Origin: Streptomyces antimycoticus
GTDB taxonomy: Bacteria > Actinomycetota > Actinomycetes > Streptomycetales > Streptomycetaceae
Reading direction: 5' to 3'
Assembly (NCBI RefSeq): GCF_005405925.1
Contig: NZ_BJHV01000001.1
Coordinates: 2,728,001 to 2,792,000, forward strand
Length of the DNA stretch: 64,000 bases
A program made the position numbers and the translations under genes. The notes beneath the pieces are model-generated. The model was not told where the DNA came from. It searched no databases and saw only the letters and a program-made list of their open reading frames with translations. Below, one piece after another: positions 13,998-23,318 of this stretch (position 1 is its first letter; the number at the start of each line of letters is the position of its first letter).

Positions 13998-15476
13998 CCG
14001 GACCGCGGAGATGCCGAAGCGGGCCCGGGCCCGGTCGGCGGCGGCCTCCAGACGGCGTGACTTCTCGTCCGCGGGGTCGAACGTGAGCTGATGGGAGGCG
14101 AGTTCGGCGTCCATCAGCCCCTCGACGCGCAGCGCCACGGACCGCACCCGGGCCCGCTGCAGCCCGAGCGCGTCATGCAGCGCGTACGCGGCCGCGGTCA
14201 GCGCCGGGGTGTGCGCGGTCGGCTCGGTCAGGGTGCGGGAGCGGGTGGTCGTGGAGCGGTCGGCGTAGCGCACGGTGACGCTGATCGCGGCCGCGACCTG
14301 CCCGCTCGTCCGCAGCCGGACACCGAGCCCGTCGGCGAGGGTGAGCAGCGCGCGGCGCCTGCGGACGGGGTCCAACTCGTCGTGGCGGAAGCGGTGTTCC
14401 GCGCCCATCGCACGGGCGGGGGCGTTCGGGGTGACCGGCGCCGGATCGATACCGCGCGCCCACGCGTGGACGCGGCGCGCGGTCGTCGCGCCGAGGATCC
14501 GCTGCAGGGTGGACAGCGGCGCGGCAGCGATCCGCGCGGCGCTGTCCAGCCCGTACGCGCTCAGGGTGCGCGCGGTCGCGGGTCCCACCCCGGGCAGGGC
14601 GATGGGCGGCTTGCGCGCCAGGAACGCGGCGACGGCGTCCGGATCGCCGGGAACGGTACGGACGGACCCGGCCGCTTGGCCGGACCCGCCGCCGGACCTG
14701 CCACCGGACCTGCCACCGGACCTGCCACCGGACCGGCCGCCCCTGGACGCGGGGGCGCCGGACTCCTGGGCCTCGTAGGCGGCCATGCGGGCGAGCAGGG
14801 GGTTGGCGGCGACGCCGACGGTGCAGTCCACGCCGTACCGGGCCAGCGCCCGGACCCGTACGATCTCGGCCAGCCCCGCCGCGTCCCGCCCGAAGTACCG
14901 CAGCGCACCCCGCACATCCGCGAACGCGGCATCGGGCGGCAGCGCCTCGACGACGGGCGTCAGCTCGCCGAGCAGGGTGAGCAGACCCTGGTAGACGTCC
15001 TCCCCGGGCGTGGGATGGAACCGCACGTACAACACATGCGGCACCTCGCCCTCTTGACCCGGCTCGTCCGGGACCCGGCCCCCGCCGCCCCCGCCCGCTT
15101 CAGCTGAACCCCCGCCCACTTCAGCCGAACCCCCGCCCGCTTCAGCCGAACCCCCGCCCGCTTCAGCCGAACCCCCGCCGCCCGAGCCTCCGGCCCGGGA
15201 CCCGGCGGACGAACCCTCGGCCACTTCGCCGCCACTGCCGACGCCACCCGAGGCCCAGTCCCGGTCCCGGTCCTCGGCCGACGGCCCCTCGGCCGTCGCG
15301 TCTCCCAACTCGGCAGCGCCACAAGGGAGTTCACTGGCAGCCGAGCCCACCTCCCGATCACGGTCGCCTGCCGCGGCGGCACCCCAGCGCGCGGCGGCCC
15401 GAACGCCGGGCGCGGCCACGACGCCCGGCAGGGCGGTGCCCAACGGGTGGACCGGGAGGAGGTGCTCGGACGTCAT
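13971..15476 (-). CDS. imuB: ImuB-like degenerate Y-family polymerase of the DnaE2 mutasome
   Basis: A 501-residue protein with Y-family polymerase architecture: palm from about residue 147 ('VLYVRFHPTPGEDVYQ'), fingers/palm 'CTVGVAANPLLARMAAYEA', thumb 'KPPIALPGVGPATARTLSAY' and a little-finger-like C-terminus. The palm metal ligands are missing: where DinB has DMDxFFA there is YVRFHPT, and the DEA(Y/F)LD motif has become DAAFADV. ImuB proteins lack catalytic residues in this way and act as clamp-binding adaptors for DnaE2. ATG 15476 overlaps the dnaE2 stop (ATGA), confirming coupling. An N-terminal ~145-residue extension and a central GGRS insertion are low-complexity repeats. No imuA/recA-like gene is adjacent. 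Confidence 0.8.
   Translation of the reverse strand: MTSEHLLPVHPLGTALPGVVAAPGVRAAARWGAAAAGDRDREVGSAASELPCGAAELGDATAEGPSAEDRDRDWASGGVGSGGEVAEGSSAGSRAGGSGGGGSAEAGGGSAEAGGGSAEVGGGSAEAGGGGGGRVPDEPGQEGEVPHVLYVRFHPTPGEDVYQGLLTLLGELTPVVEALPPDAAFADVRGALRYFGRDAAGLAEIVRVRALARYGVDCTVGVAANPLLARMAAYEAQESGAPASRGGRSGGRSGGRSGGRSGGGSGQAAGSVRTVPGDPDAVAAFLARKPPIALPGVGPATARTLSAYGLDSAARIAAAPLSTLQRILGATTARRVHAWARGIDPAPVTPNAPARAMGAEHRFRHDELDPVRRRRALLTLADGLGVRLRTSGQVAAAISVTVRYADRSTTTRSRTLTEPTAHTPALTAAAYALHDALGLQRARVRSVALRVEGLMDAELASHQLTFDPADEKSRRLEAAADRARARFGISAVRPAGFLDVA
14680..14739 (-). repeat. 12-bp coding tandem repeat (GGRS)n in imuB
   Basis: About five units of CCGGACCTGCCA encode GGRSGGRSGGRSGGRSGG at residues ~245-265, in a loop between palm and thumb. 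In-frame length variation between strains is expected. Confidence 0.85.
15091..15180 (-). repeat. 21-bp coding tandem repeat (GGGSAEA)n in imuB
   Basis: Four near-identical 21-bp units encode GGGSAEA or GGGSAEV repeats within the disordered N-terminal extension of the ImuB-like protein (residues ~101-130). Confidence 0.85.
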
Positions 15477-18400
15477 CCCGCGCTCCCCGGGCTCGCATGC
15501 CACAGCTTGCGGCCGGTGGCGGCCTGGTCGCCCGCGGGCTGGAGGTCGGCCCAGGGGTGCATGGCGTAACCGGTGGGCATCTCGATACGGCGACCGGAGT
15601 CGGAGTCGCGACCGGAGTCGGAGCCCGCCTCGGCCGTCTCCGGGCTCGCCCCCGCCAGCTCTGCGGCGACCGCTTCGAGGCCGCCCTCCTTCCTGAGCTG
15701 GGCCAGTTCGGCGAGGTTCCACACGGCCGAGCCGACGACGCTGAGGCTGCGCGGGCCGCGCCGCTGGACCACGCCGCGCACGAGCAGCAGCCAGGAGTGG
15801 AAGACGGTGTGCGCGCACGCCGCGTGGCTGTCGTCGAAGAAGGCGCAGTCGACCAGCCCCGTACCGTCGTCGAGCGTGGTGAAGATGACCCGGCGCCCCG
15901 AGCGGATCGGCGGGGTCTGGGTGGCGGCCTTGGCGCCGGCGACGAGCACGACCTCCCCGTGCGACGCGTCGCGCAGCCGCTTCGCGGGAATCGCGCCCAG
16001 CTCCTCCAGGAAGTCCCGGTGGTCGCCCATCAGATGGCGGGAGACGTCCATGCCGAGAATGCCGAGTTCGGCGCCGAGGCGTTCGTCCGCGTCGAGGTCG
16101 GGGAGCCCGGCGGGGGCGGCGGGGCCGGTTTCGGCCAGCGGAAGCTGGCCCTCGGCGTCGCGCCGGGCGGCGCCCCGCTGCTGCCGGTGCAGTTCGGCGA
16201 TCTGCAGCAGCAGATCGCGGCGGCTGGTGCCGAACGCGTCCAACGCGCCGACCTGGGCCAGCCGTTCGGCGACCGGCCGCCCGGGGTGGGCGCGCAGCCA
16301 CAGGTCCTGGAGCGAGGAGTAGGGCTGTCCGGCCGCGATCCGCTCGGTCTCGGCCTCGCTGATGCCGTGGACGTCGCTCAGCGCCAGCCGGACACCGATG
16401 TGGTCTCCGCTCCCCCTGTCGTGCCTGTCCTCCTTGTCGGGTCCGCCCCGAGAATCACCAGACGTCAGTTCGATTCGATAGGCGGCGCCCGACCGGTTCA
16501 CATCCAGCGGCAGGATCGGCACCCCGCGCCGCCGCGCGTCCGCCAGCAGCAGCCGCTTCGGGTACATCCCGGGGTCATGAGTGAGCAGCCCGGCGTAGAA
16601 GGCGGCCGGATGGTGCGCCTTGAGCCAGGCGGACTGATACGTCGGAACCGCGAAGGCGACGGCATGCGCCTTGCAGAAGCCGTACGAGCCGAACGCCTCG
16701 ACGATCTCCCAGGTGCGCGCCAGCACCTCCGGCGCATAGCCCCGCTTCTCCGCCTCCGCGTGGAACCAGGCCCGCACCCGCCCCTGACGCTCGGGGTTGG
16801 ACAGCGCGCGCCGCGCCTCGTCGGCGAGGTCCCGTTCACATCCGGTCATGATCGACACGATCTTGATGATCTGCTCATGGAAGACCACGACCCCGTGGGT
16901 CTCGCGCAGCGCGTCCTCCAGGTCCGGATGCGGATAGCGGGCGGACTTGCGGCCGTGCCGGGCGTCGATGAAGGGCCGGACCATGTCGGCGGCGACCGGG
17001 CCCGGCCGGAAGAGCGATATGTCGACCACGAGGTCGTGGAAGGAGGTGGGCTGCAACCGGCCGAGGAGATCGCGCTGACCGGGCGATTCGATCTGGAAGC
17101 AGCCGAGCGTCTCGGTGGAGCGGATCAGGTCGTAGGTGGCCGGATCGCCGGGCCGGACCTGCCCGGGGTCGTCGATGTCCACGACCCGCCCGGTGGTCCG
17201 CCGGATCTCCGCGACCGCGTGCGCCATCGCGGACTGCATCCGCACCCCGAGGACATCGAGCTTGAGCAGTCCGAGCTCCTCCACGTCGTCCTTGTCGAAC
17301 TGCGACATGGGAAAGCCCTCACCGCTGGTCGGCACGATGGGCGTACGGGCCAGCAGCCCGGCGTCCGAGAGCAGCACGCCGCAGGGGTGCATGGCGATGC
17401 CGCGGGGCAGCCCGTCGAGCGCCTCGACCAGGTCCCAGAGTTTGCCGAAACGTTCCTGCTCGGCAGCGACCGCTCGCAGCTCGGGCAGTTCCGCGAGCGC
17501 CGCGCGGGCATCGCGGGCGCGGATGTGCGGGAAGGACTTGGCGAGCCGGTCCACCTCGGCCGGGTCCATGCCGAGCGCCGCGCCCACGTCCCGTACGGCA
17601 TGGCGCACCCGGTAGGTCTCGGGCATCGAGACGGTCGCGACCCGCTCCGCCCCGAACCGCTCGAAGATCGCGCGATAGACGTCGAGCCGGCGCGCGGACT
17701 CCACATCGATGTCGATATCGGGCAGTGCGGCGCGCCGCACCGACAGGAAGCGCTCCATCAGCAGGCCGTTGGCCACCGGGTCGGCGTGGGTGATGCCCAG
17801 CAGATGGTTGACGAACGATCCGGCGCCGGAGCCACGGGCGGCCACCCGGATGCCGAGCTCCCGGGTGTCGTCGACGACCTGCGCGACGGTGAGGAAGTAC
17901 GAGGCGAAGCCGAGCCGTTCGATGGTGCGCAGCTCGTCCTCGAGCCGCTCCCAGCGCACCCGGTCCCGGTCGTACCCCCGCAGCACCATGGCGGCGGCGC
18001 AGTGCGACCGCAGCACCCGCTCGGCGCTCCGCCGCCCGGCCCCGACCAGCCGGGGCTCGGGGAAGTGGACACTGCCCAGGCCGATGTGGTCCTCGGGGTC
18101 GACCAGACACGCGGCGGCGGTGCGCCGGGTCTCCTCCAGCAGGCGGTGCGCGGCGTCCCGCCGCATCCCGGCCGCCTCCACGATCCGCTCGGCCGCCTTC
18201 GCCATGTCCCGGGGCCCCTTGAGCCAGCGCTCACCGCTGTCGAGCGCCCCGGGGGTGCGCGGGTCGATGGGGACGAGCCGGCGGGCCGCGTCCAGGACAT
18301 CGGCGACCGGCCCCTCCCCGGATCGGCGTAGCGGGCGGCGTTGCTCAGCACGGCCGGGATGCCCTGGTCGGCGGCGAAGCCGACGGTACGGGCGGCGAGC

Positions 18401-19032
18401 CGCAGCGAGCCCGGGCCGGTGCCGGTGCGGCCGTGCCATACGGCTTCCAGCCGCAGCGCGTCGCCGAAGAGTTCACGCCAGGGGGTGATCAGCCGCGCGG
18501 CCCGGTCGGGGCGCCCGGCGGCCAGGGCCCGGCCGACGTCGGAGTCCGGGCCGAGCAGCACGGTCAGCGGGGCGAGCGCGCCGGGGTCGCTCACCAGGTC
18601 GCGCCAGTGCAGCAGGGGCGGCCCGTCGCCGTTCGTCCGGGCGGAGCCGGAGTGGGTGAGCCCCGCGTGGGCGGCGGAGACCAGCCCGCACAGCGCGGCC
18701 CAGCCGGCCGCGCCGTCCCGGGCGAGGAAGACCGCCCGGGGCGTGGACTCGTCGATGAACGCACCGCCGCGCACCGGCGTACGGCGCCGAACGGTGCGCC
18801 CCGGCTCCGGGTCCTCCCTCCGTACGGCGAGGTCCACCCCGAAGAGCGGCCGCACCCCCGCGCGCTCACACGCCCGGGCGAACCGCACCGCGCCGGCGAG
18901 GCTGTCGCGGTCGGTCAGCGCGATCGCGTCCATCCCGCGCTCGGCGGCACGCTGCGCCAGCCGCTCCGGGTGCGCGGCCCCGTACCGCATGGAGAACCCG
19001 GACGCGGTGTGCAGATGCGTGAAGCCTGGCAT
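15473..19032 (-). pseudogene. dnaE2: DnaE2 error-prone DNA polymerase III alpha, frameshifted
   Basis: A C-family polymerase of about 1186 residues once one base is restored. The PHP domain begins at ATG 19032 (GGGAGG five bases upstream): 'FTHLHTASGFSMRYGAAHPE', 'MDAIALTDRDSLAGAVRFA'. Polymerase motifs include 'PDIDIDVESARRLDVYRAIF' and 'VAARGSGAGSFVNHLLGITH', then the OB fold 'GRRVIFTTLDDGTGLVDCAF'. The frame breaks between 'SNAARYADPG' and 'EGPVADVLDAARR' at the C run 18316-18319; one more C (plus strand) restores the protein. Coupling to the ImuB-like gene marks it as the damage-tolerance DnaE2, not the replicative DnaE1. The lesion is probably a base-calling error. No LexA-type operator was recognised upstream. 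Confidence 0.88.
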
Positions 19033-19246
19033 CCGCACCTCCCGCTGCTCACACCCCCTGACCGACCCTGCTTGTCCCACGCCCCACCATAACCCCATTC
19101 TCGAACAAGCGTGCGAGTCGGTTCGATCGCGCTTCCCCCCTCCACCATAAGCACCTAAAACACCCTTTAGTCCCGCGTGTCGCCTTGTGAACGCGCCGCG
19201 CGGAAGCCGGTCGGTCGAATCCATGGGCCGGCCACCGGCCCGCGCG

Positions 19247-19262
19247 TATGCTGATCACCATG
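19247..19262 (+). promoter_or_regulatory. leaderless promoter -10 before PPOX gene
   Basis: TATGCT (19247-19252) is followed by seven bases and then ATG 19260, the spacing of actinobacterial leaderless transcripts. No Shine-Dalgarno sequence is visible. It supports ATG 19260 as start over ATG 19248. Confidence 0.6.
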
Positions 19263-19712
19263 ACGGAGGGATCCCTGCTCGATCTGCTACGGGAGCAGCG
19301 CACCGGCGCGCTCGTCACCCTCAAGCGCGATGGACGGCCGCAGTTGTCCAATGTCGCCTTCACCTATGACCCCGCGACGCGCCTCATCCGGATCTCGGTC
19401 ACCGATGACCGCGCCAAGACCCGCAATCTGCGCCGCGATCCGCGTGCGAGCTTCTATGTCACCAGCGGGGACCACTCCTCCTATCTGGTCGCCGAGGGCG
19501 ACGCCGAGCTGACGCCGGTCGCCGCCGACCCCCATGACGCCACCGTCGATGAGCTGGTGGAGGTCTACCGCGCGATCCAGGGCGACCATCCGGACTGGGA
19601 GGAGTTCCGCACCGCGATGGTGGCCGAGCGGCGGCTGGTGCTGCGGTTGCGCGTGGGGCGCGGCTACGGCTGGGGCCGGCAGTCCGGACCCCTGAGCGGA
19701 GAGCTGGACTAG
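19260..19712 (+). CDS. PPOX-class F420-dependent oxidoreductase
   Basis: A 150-residue split-barrel flavin/deazaflavin-binding protein. 'LREQRTGALVTLKRDGRPQL' with 'SNVAFTYDPATRLIRISVTD' is the N-terminal barrel of the pyridoxamine-oxidase-like F420 family (TIGR03618-type), and 'DDRAKTRNLRRDPRASFYVT' contains the phosphate-contacting basic cluster. Such proteins reduce small molecules with F420H2 or bind the cofactor; the substrate is unknown. It diverges from dnaE2 with 227 bp between starts. Confidence 0.82.
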   Translation: MTEGSLLDLLREQRTGALVTLKRDGRPQLSNVAFTYDPATRLIRISVTDDRAKTRNLRRDPRASFYVTSGDHSSYLVAEGDAELTPVAADPHDATVDELVEVYRAIQGDHPDWEEFRTAMVAERRLVLRLRVGRGYGWGRQSGPLSGELD

Positions 19713-20097
19713 AGGCCACCACCGGTCAGCTTGCCCTGGCAGGTTCTCGCTCCAGCGGGGCATGCGGCAGCCCTCGCCCCAGAGGCATCATGGACATCAC
19801 CCGGGATTGCTCACCTGAGCGTCCTTGAATCGATTTGAGCACCTCGGGCACCTCGCTGAGCACGCCCTCCACCGGGGGCGCGAAACGGCACCGGGTCCCC
19901 TGAGGGGCGCAATCCGCACGCCGTCGCGCACCCGGTCGCCACGCGGCGTTCCGCGCCCGGCCATCTCCCGCACGCGACAATAAGCCACCGAACGACTACT
20001 TGTAGCGACCGGAAGTGCTCGATCGACGTGCGTTCCTGACGCGCACCGCGTAAGACTCCGTCCGGTATCTGCAACGACGAGCAAGGGAGTGTTCGAA
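19713..20097. other. 385-bp intergenic region upstream of the SSI gene
   Basis: No coding frame with actinobacterial codon bias or homology was seen. The region becomes less GC rich toward 20000-20090, consistent with the promoter of the SSI gene, but no clear -35/-10 pair could be fixed. AAGGGAG at 20083-20089 is the ribosome-binding site of the next gene. Confidence 0.6.
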
Positions 20098-20541
20098 ATG
20101 CGGAAGACTACTGGGGCGATCGGGCTCGGAGCCGCTCTGGCCGTAAGCGCCGTGCTGGGGATCGGCACGAGCGGCACGGCCAGCGCCCAGCCCGCCAAGC
20201 CGCAGAGCCTGTACCCGCCCTCCGCGCTGGTCCTCACCGTCGGCTGGGGGGCCGACGGGGCCACGACCGAGGTCCAGCGAGCGGTGACACTGAGCTGTCG
20301 CCCCACCGCCACCGGCACCCACCCGGCCCCCGCCAAGGCATGCGCCGAACTCCGCTCCGTGGGCGGCACGTTCGGCCAGCTGCGCACCGGCGCGGAGCCC
20401 GGCCGGGTGTGCACCAAGGAGTGGCACCCCATCACGGTCACCGCCGAGGGGATCTGGGACGGCCGCCGGGTGTCGTACGAGCACACCTTCGCGAACAACT
20501 GCTTCAAGAGCGCGGCCCCGACGATGGTCTTCGAGTTCTGA
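20098..20541 (+). CDS. subtilisin-inhibitor-like (SSI family) secreted protease inhibitor, P1 lysine
   Basis: A 147-residue precursor: signal peptide 'MRKTTGAIGLGAALAVSAVL' ending near GTASA-QPAK, then an SSI domain beginning 'SLYPPSALVLTVGWG'. Four cysteines (LSCRP, KACAEL, RVCTKE, NNCFKS) fit the two SSI disulfides. The reactive loop reads CTKEWHP; alignment with the SSI loop CPMVYDP puts lysine at P1, predicting trypsin-like protease inhibition rather than subtilisin specificity. The usual loop Asp is His here. AAGGGAG is eight bases before ATG 20098. It sits convergent to a streptogrisin-family protease gene, and a second protease gene follows, so inhibitor and possible targets are clustered. 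Confidence 0.93.
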   Translation: MRKTTGAIGLGAALAVSAVLGIGTSGTASAQPAKPQSLYPPSALVLTVGWGADGATTEVQRAVTLSCRPTATGTHPAPAKACAELRSVGGTFGQLRTGAEPGRVCTKEWHPITVTAEGIWDGRRVSYEHTFANNCFKSAAPTMVFEF

Positions 20542-20631
20542 CCGTCCGACCTCGGGCTCTGACCGGCTGAACGACCGCCGAGCACAGCGATGAGCACAAC
20601 AGGCTGACAGGCTGAGCGCGGCAAAGGGAAA

Positions 20632-20664
20632 GCCCCCGGACACCGTCCACGGGTGTCCGGGGGC
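20632..20664. terminator. strong bidirectional hairpin between SSI and protease genes
   Basis: GCCCCCGGACACC (20632-20644) pairs perfectly with GGTGTCCGGGGGC (20652-20664) around a 7-nt loop. It lies between the convergent SSI and streptogrisin-family genes. Confidence 0.85.
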
Positions 20665-20713
20665 CTGCTCTTGTTCACACGGAGCGGACCGCGGGAGCGA
20701 AACGCCTCCCAGG

Positions 20714-21790
20714 TCAGCCGATCTCGGCGCCGAACGCCTGCAGCGCCTCCGGCACCGGCTGGAAGAAGGTCTCGCCGCCCGAGGAGCAGTCACCGCTGCC
20801 GCCGGAGGTCAGACCCAGGGCCGTGTCGCCCGCGAAGAGCGCGCCGCCGCTGTCGCCGGGCTCGGCGCAGACCGTGGTCTGGATCAGCCCCTCGACCGTC
20901 CCCTCCTGGTAGTTGACGGTCGCGTTGAGGCCGGTGACCTCGCCGTCGTGCACCTGGGTGGTGGAGCCGCTGCGCGTCACCTTCTGGCCGACCGTGGCGT
21001 CACCGGCCTTGGAGATGGCCTGGGTGCTGCCGTTGTAGAGGTCGACCGCGCTCGGGTGGTCGGTGTCCTTGGTGTACTTGACCAGCCCGTAGTCGTTACC
21101 GGGGAAGTCGCTGCCCTCGTTGGTGCCGATCTCCTCGCCGCCCTGCGAGTCCGACCAGCTGCTGATGGCCTCGGTGCAGTGACCGGCGGTCAGGAAGTAC
21201 GGCTGGCCGCCCTTGACCACGTTGAAGCCCAGCGAGCAGCGCCCGCCGTCGCCCCAGATGGCGTCGCCACCGGCGATGAAGGTGGAGAACTTACCGGCCG
21301 AGCGCTTCACCTCGACCTTGTCGCCCAGCGCGTCGGCGACCTTGTCGAGGGTGGCCATCCGGGCGCCCTTGACGGAGCTGTCCGCGGTGACGACGACCTT
21401 GTTGCTTCTGGGGTCCACCGACCAGGAGGTGCCGGGGATGGTGGCCTTCTCCTTGAGCGTCTGACGCGCCTTGCTCAGCTCGGCCAGGGTGTGCTTGACG
21501 ACCTTGACCTCGGCCCCGGCGTCCCGGACCTTGTCCACGACGCCCTTGTTGACCACGTTGACGACGAGCTTCTTGGACTTGGCGTCGTAGTACGCGCCCG
21601 CCGTGTCGCTCTTGAGCGAGGAGGTGAGGGTGTTGGCGAGCTTTCCGGCGGCGCCGACCGAGAGGGTGTCGGGCTGGGTCTCACCGGGGGCGGCGTTGGC
21701 GCTCTGCAGGGTGATGCCCGTGGCGACCAGGGCCGCGATGCCGGCTCCGGCTATGGCGACACGACGCTTGGGTATGCGGCGGTGCTTCAA
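20714..21790 (-). CDS. streptogrisin-family (S1E) serine protease preproenzyme
   Basis: A 358-residue chymotrypsin-like secreted protease. It has a signal peptide 'RRVAIAGAGIAALVATGITL', a propeptide of roughly 130 residues rich in Lys/Val/Asp (folding chaperone), and a mature domain starting near 'FIAGGDAIWGDGGRCSLGFN'. The catalytic triad is in 'FLTAGHCTEA', 'NDYGLVKYT' and 'EPGDSGGALF'; the C-terminal 'GGETFFQPVPEALQAFG' is the streptogrisin ending. TTG 21790 is chosen because GGAAGG precedes it by seven bases and 'LKHRRIPKRRVAIAGAG' is how I recall related precursors beginning. The acidic mature domain and the S1 pocket cannot be assigned exactly by eye. It is separated from slipin by 381 bp. 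Confidence 0.93.
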   Translation of the reverse strand: MKHRRIPKRRVAIAGAGIAALVATGITLQSANAAPGETQPDTLSVGAAGKLANTLTSSLKSDTAGAYYDAKSKKLVVNVVNKGVVDKVRDAGAEVKVVKHTLAELSKARQTLKEKATIPGTSWSVDPRSNKVVVTADSSVKGARMATLDKVADALGDKVEVKRSAGKFSTFIAGGDAIWGDGGRCSLGFNVVKGGQPYFLTAGHCTEAISSWSDSQGGEEIGTNEGSDFPGNDYGLVKYTKDTDHPSAVDLYNGSTQAISKAGDATVGQKVTRSGSTTQVHDGEVTGLNATVNYQEGTVEGLIQTTVCAEPGDSGGALFAGDTALGLTSGGSGDCSSGGETFFQPVPEALQAFGAEIG

Positions 21791-21997
21791 GTCTCTGCCT
21801 TCCAGTGGGGGGTTGGGCCCGACGGCAGTGGGGTGCCAGGGCCCGGAGGGCGTAGTGACATGGCGCTTCTCCCCACTCAGGGGCGCGTCCATGCCAAATT
21901 GCGCCGCCGAGTATTCCCACCACCACCGGCCGCGCACAAGGGTGCGTTCACGTCATGGGCGTGAAATTTACCCGGCGACCTCATGTCCGGACATGGC

Positions 21998-22030
21998 GGT
22001 GCCCGCACACCTTCTGGGTGTACGGGCACC
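21998..22030. terminator. hairpin in the 381-bp gap between slipin and protease genes
   Basis: GGTGCCCG (21998-22005) pairs with CGGGCACC (22023-22030); inner CACC/GGTG also pair around a TTCTG loop. It lies 142 nt past the slipin stop and upstream of the protease promoter. The rest of 21791-22171 shows no gene; a short direct repeat of CTCTTGGCGGATC-like sequence occurs near 22110-22140. Confidence 0.55.
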
Positions 22031-22171
22031 GAATCAGGTATCCGGACAGGACATCAAACCGGACGAATCAACCCCGCGTGGATCCCTTGCCGAAGTCCCT
22101 CCGGCGAGAGCCCTCTTGGCGGATCCTCTTGGCGGATCAGATCACCTCCGGCGGGAGCGGCGGGCTTCACT

Positions 22172-23092
22172 TCACCGGTCCACGGCACGCGGCTCCGGCT
22201 CGCGCTCGGTGAGCGTCGGCATCGCCTGCCGGGCGGGCTGAGCCGGCTGCGCGGGCGCGGCCTCGCGCTCCGGGGCGGTGGCCGGGGCGCCGCCCTCCGT
22301 CTCGCCCTCCGCCCGGGCCGCGGCCGGGATCTCCTGTGCGCCACGCTCCAGGAAGCGCAGCAGCTCGACCGGGATGGGCAGCACCAGCGTGGAGTTCTTC
22401 TCGGCGGCGACCGCCATCACCGTCTGCAGCAGCCGCAGCTGGAGGGCCGAGGGGGTGTCGGCCATCTGGGCGGCGGCATCGGCCAGCTTCCGCGACGCCT
22501 GCAGCTCCGCGTCCGCATTGATGACCCGGGCGCGGCGCTCCCGGTCGGCCTCCGCCTGGCGGGCCATCGACCGCTTCATGGTCTCCGGCAGCGAGACATC
22601 CTTGATCTCCACCCGGTCGATATGGACGCCCCAGCCGACGGCCGGGCTGTCGATCATGAGCTCGAGGCCCTGGTTGAGCTTCTCCCGGTTGGAGAGCAGA
22701 TCGTCCAGATCGCTCTTTCCGATGATCGACCGCAGCGAGGTCTGGGCCATCTGGGAGACGGCGAAGCGGTAGTCCTCGACCGCGATGAGCGCTTCGGCCG
22801 GGTCCACGACCTTGAAGTAGACGACGGCGTCGACCCGCACGGTCACATTGTCCCGGGTGATGCCCTCCTGGGCGGGCACGGGCATCGTCACGATCTGCAT
22901 ATTGACCTTCTGGAGCCGGTCGACCATCGGAGTGATCATGGTGAACCCGGGCCCCCGGATATCCGAGCGCAGCCTCCCGAGCCGGAAGACCACACCCCGC
23001 TCGTACTGCTTGACCACCCGGGCCGCGGCCAGCGCGCCAAGGGCGCCGAGGCAAGCCAGTACCACTATCAATGTCACGAGCGCATCGACCAT
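22172..23092 (-). CDS. slipin/stomatin-like SPFH (band 7) membrane protein
   Basis: A 306-residue SPFH protein. One N-terminal membrane segment ('DALVTLIVVLACLGALGALA') is followed by the band-7 start 'VVKQYERGVVFRLGRLRSDI', the core 'MPVPAQEGITRDNVTVRVDA' and the coiled coil 'MARQAEADRERRARVINADA'. Such proteins oligomerise at the membrane and organise microdomains or regulate membrane proteases. The C-terminal ~45 residues are Ala/Pro/Glu-rich and variable. ATG 23092 has AGGTGG five bases upstream; GTG 23101 has none. There is no NfeD partner adjacent, unlike many slipin operons. Confidence 0.9.
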   Translation of the reverse strand: MVDALVTLIVVLACLGALGALAAARVVKQYERGVVFRLGRLRSDIRGPGFTMITPMVDRLQKVNMQIVTMPVPAQEGITRDNVTVRVDAVVYFKVVDPAEALIAVEDYRFAVSQMAQTSLRSIIGKSDLDDLLSNREKLNQGLELMIDSPAVGWGVHIDRVEIKDVSLPETMKRSMARQAEADRERRARVINADAELQASRKLADAAAQMADTPSALQLRLLQTVMAVAAEKNSTLVLPIPVELLRFLERGAQEIPAAARAEGETEGGAPATAPEREAAPAQPAQPARQAMPTLTEREPEPRAVDR

Positions 23093-23244
23093 CACGGCCA
23101 CCTGCCGTCCGTATCGCGAACAATGCCCCTCATGGAGTACATGTCCACGATAGTCCGCCCGTCGGACAGTGGGGAGGGCCGCGGAATAGCCCCTTCCGGC
23201 AGCACGGAAAGGCCCCCAGGGGCCCTGTCCGGGGACGCGGAGAA

Positions 23245-23270
23245 CCCCCGTCCGGTGGCCCGGACGGGGG
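23245..23270. terminator. hairpin downstream of sprB-like protease gene
   Basis: CCCCCGTCCGG (23245-23255) pairs perfectly with CCGGACGGGGG (23260-23270) with loop TGGC. It lies about 50 nt past the stop of the minus-strand protease gene and before the slipin start region. Confidence 0.85.
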
Positions 23271-23318
23271 CTCTCGTTCAGCCTGGTACGGAGATGATCA
23301 GCGAAGGAACGGCGCCGA

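Noticed and set aside
15497..18331. 944-codon plus-strand open frame opposite dnaE2
   Set aside because: Antisense shadow; composition is Gly/Asp/Arg-rich with no fold, and the minus strand encodes the polymerase.
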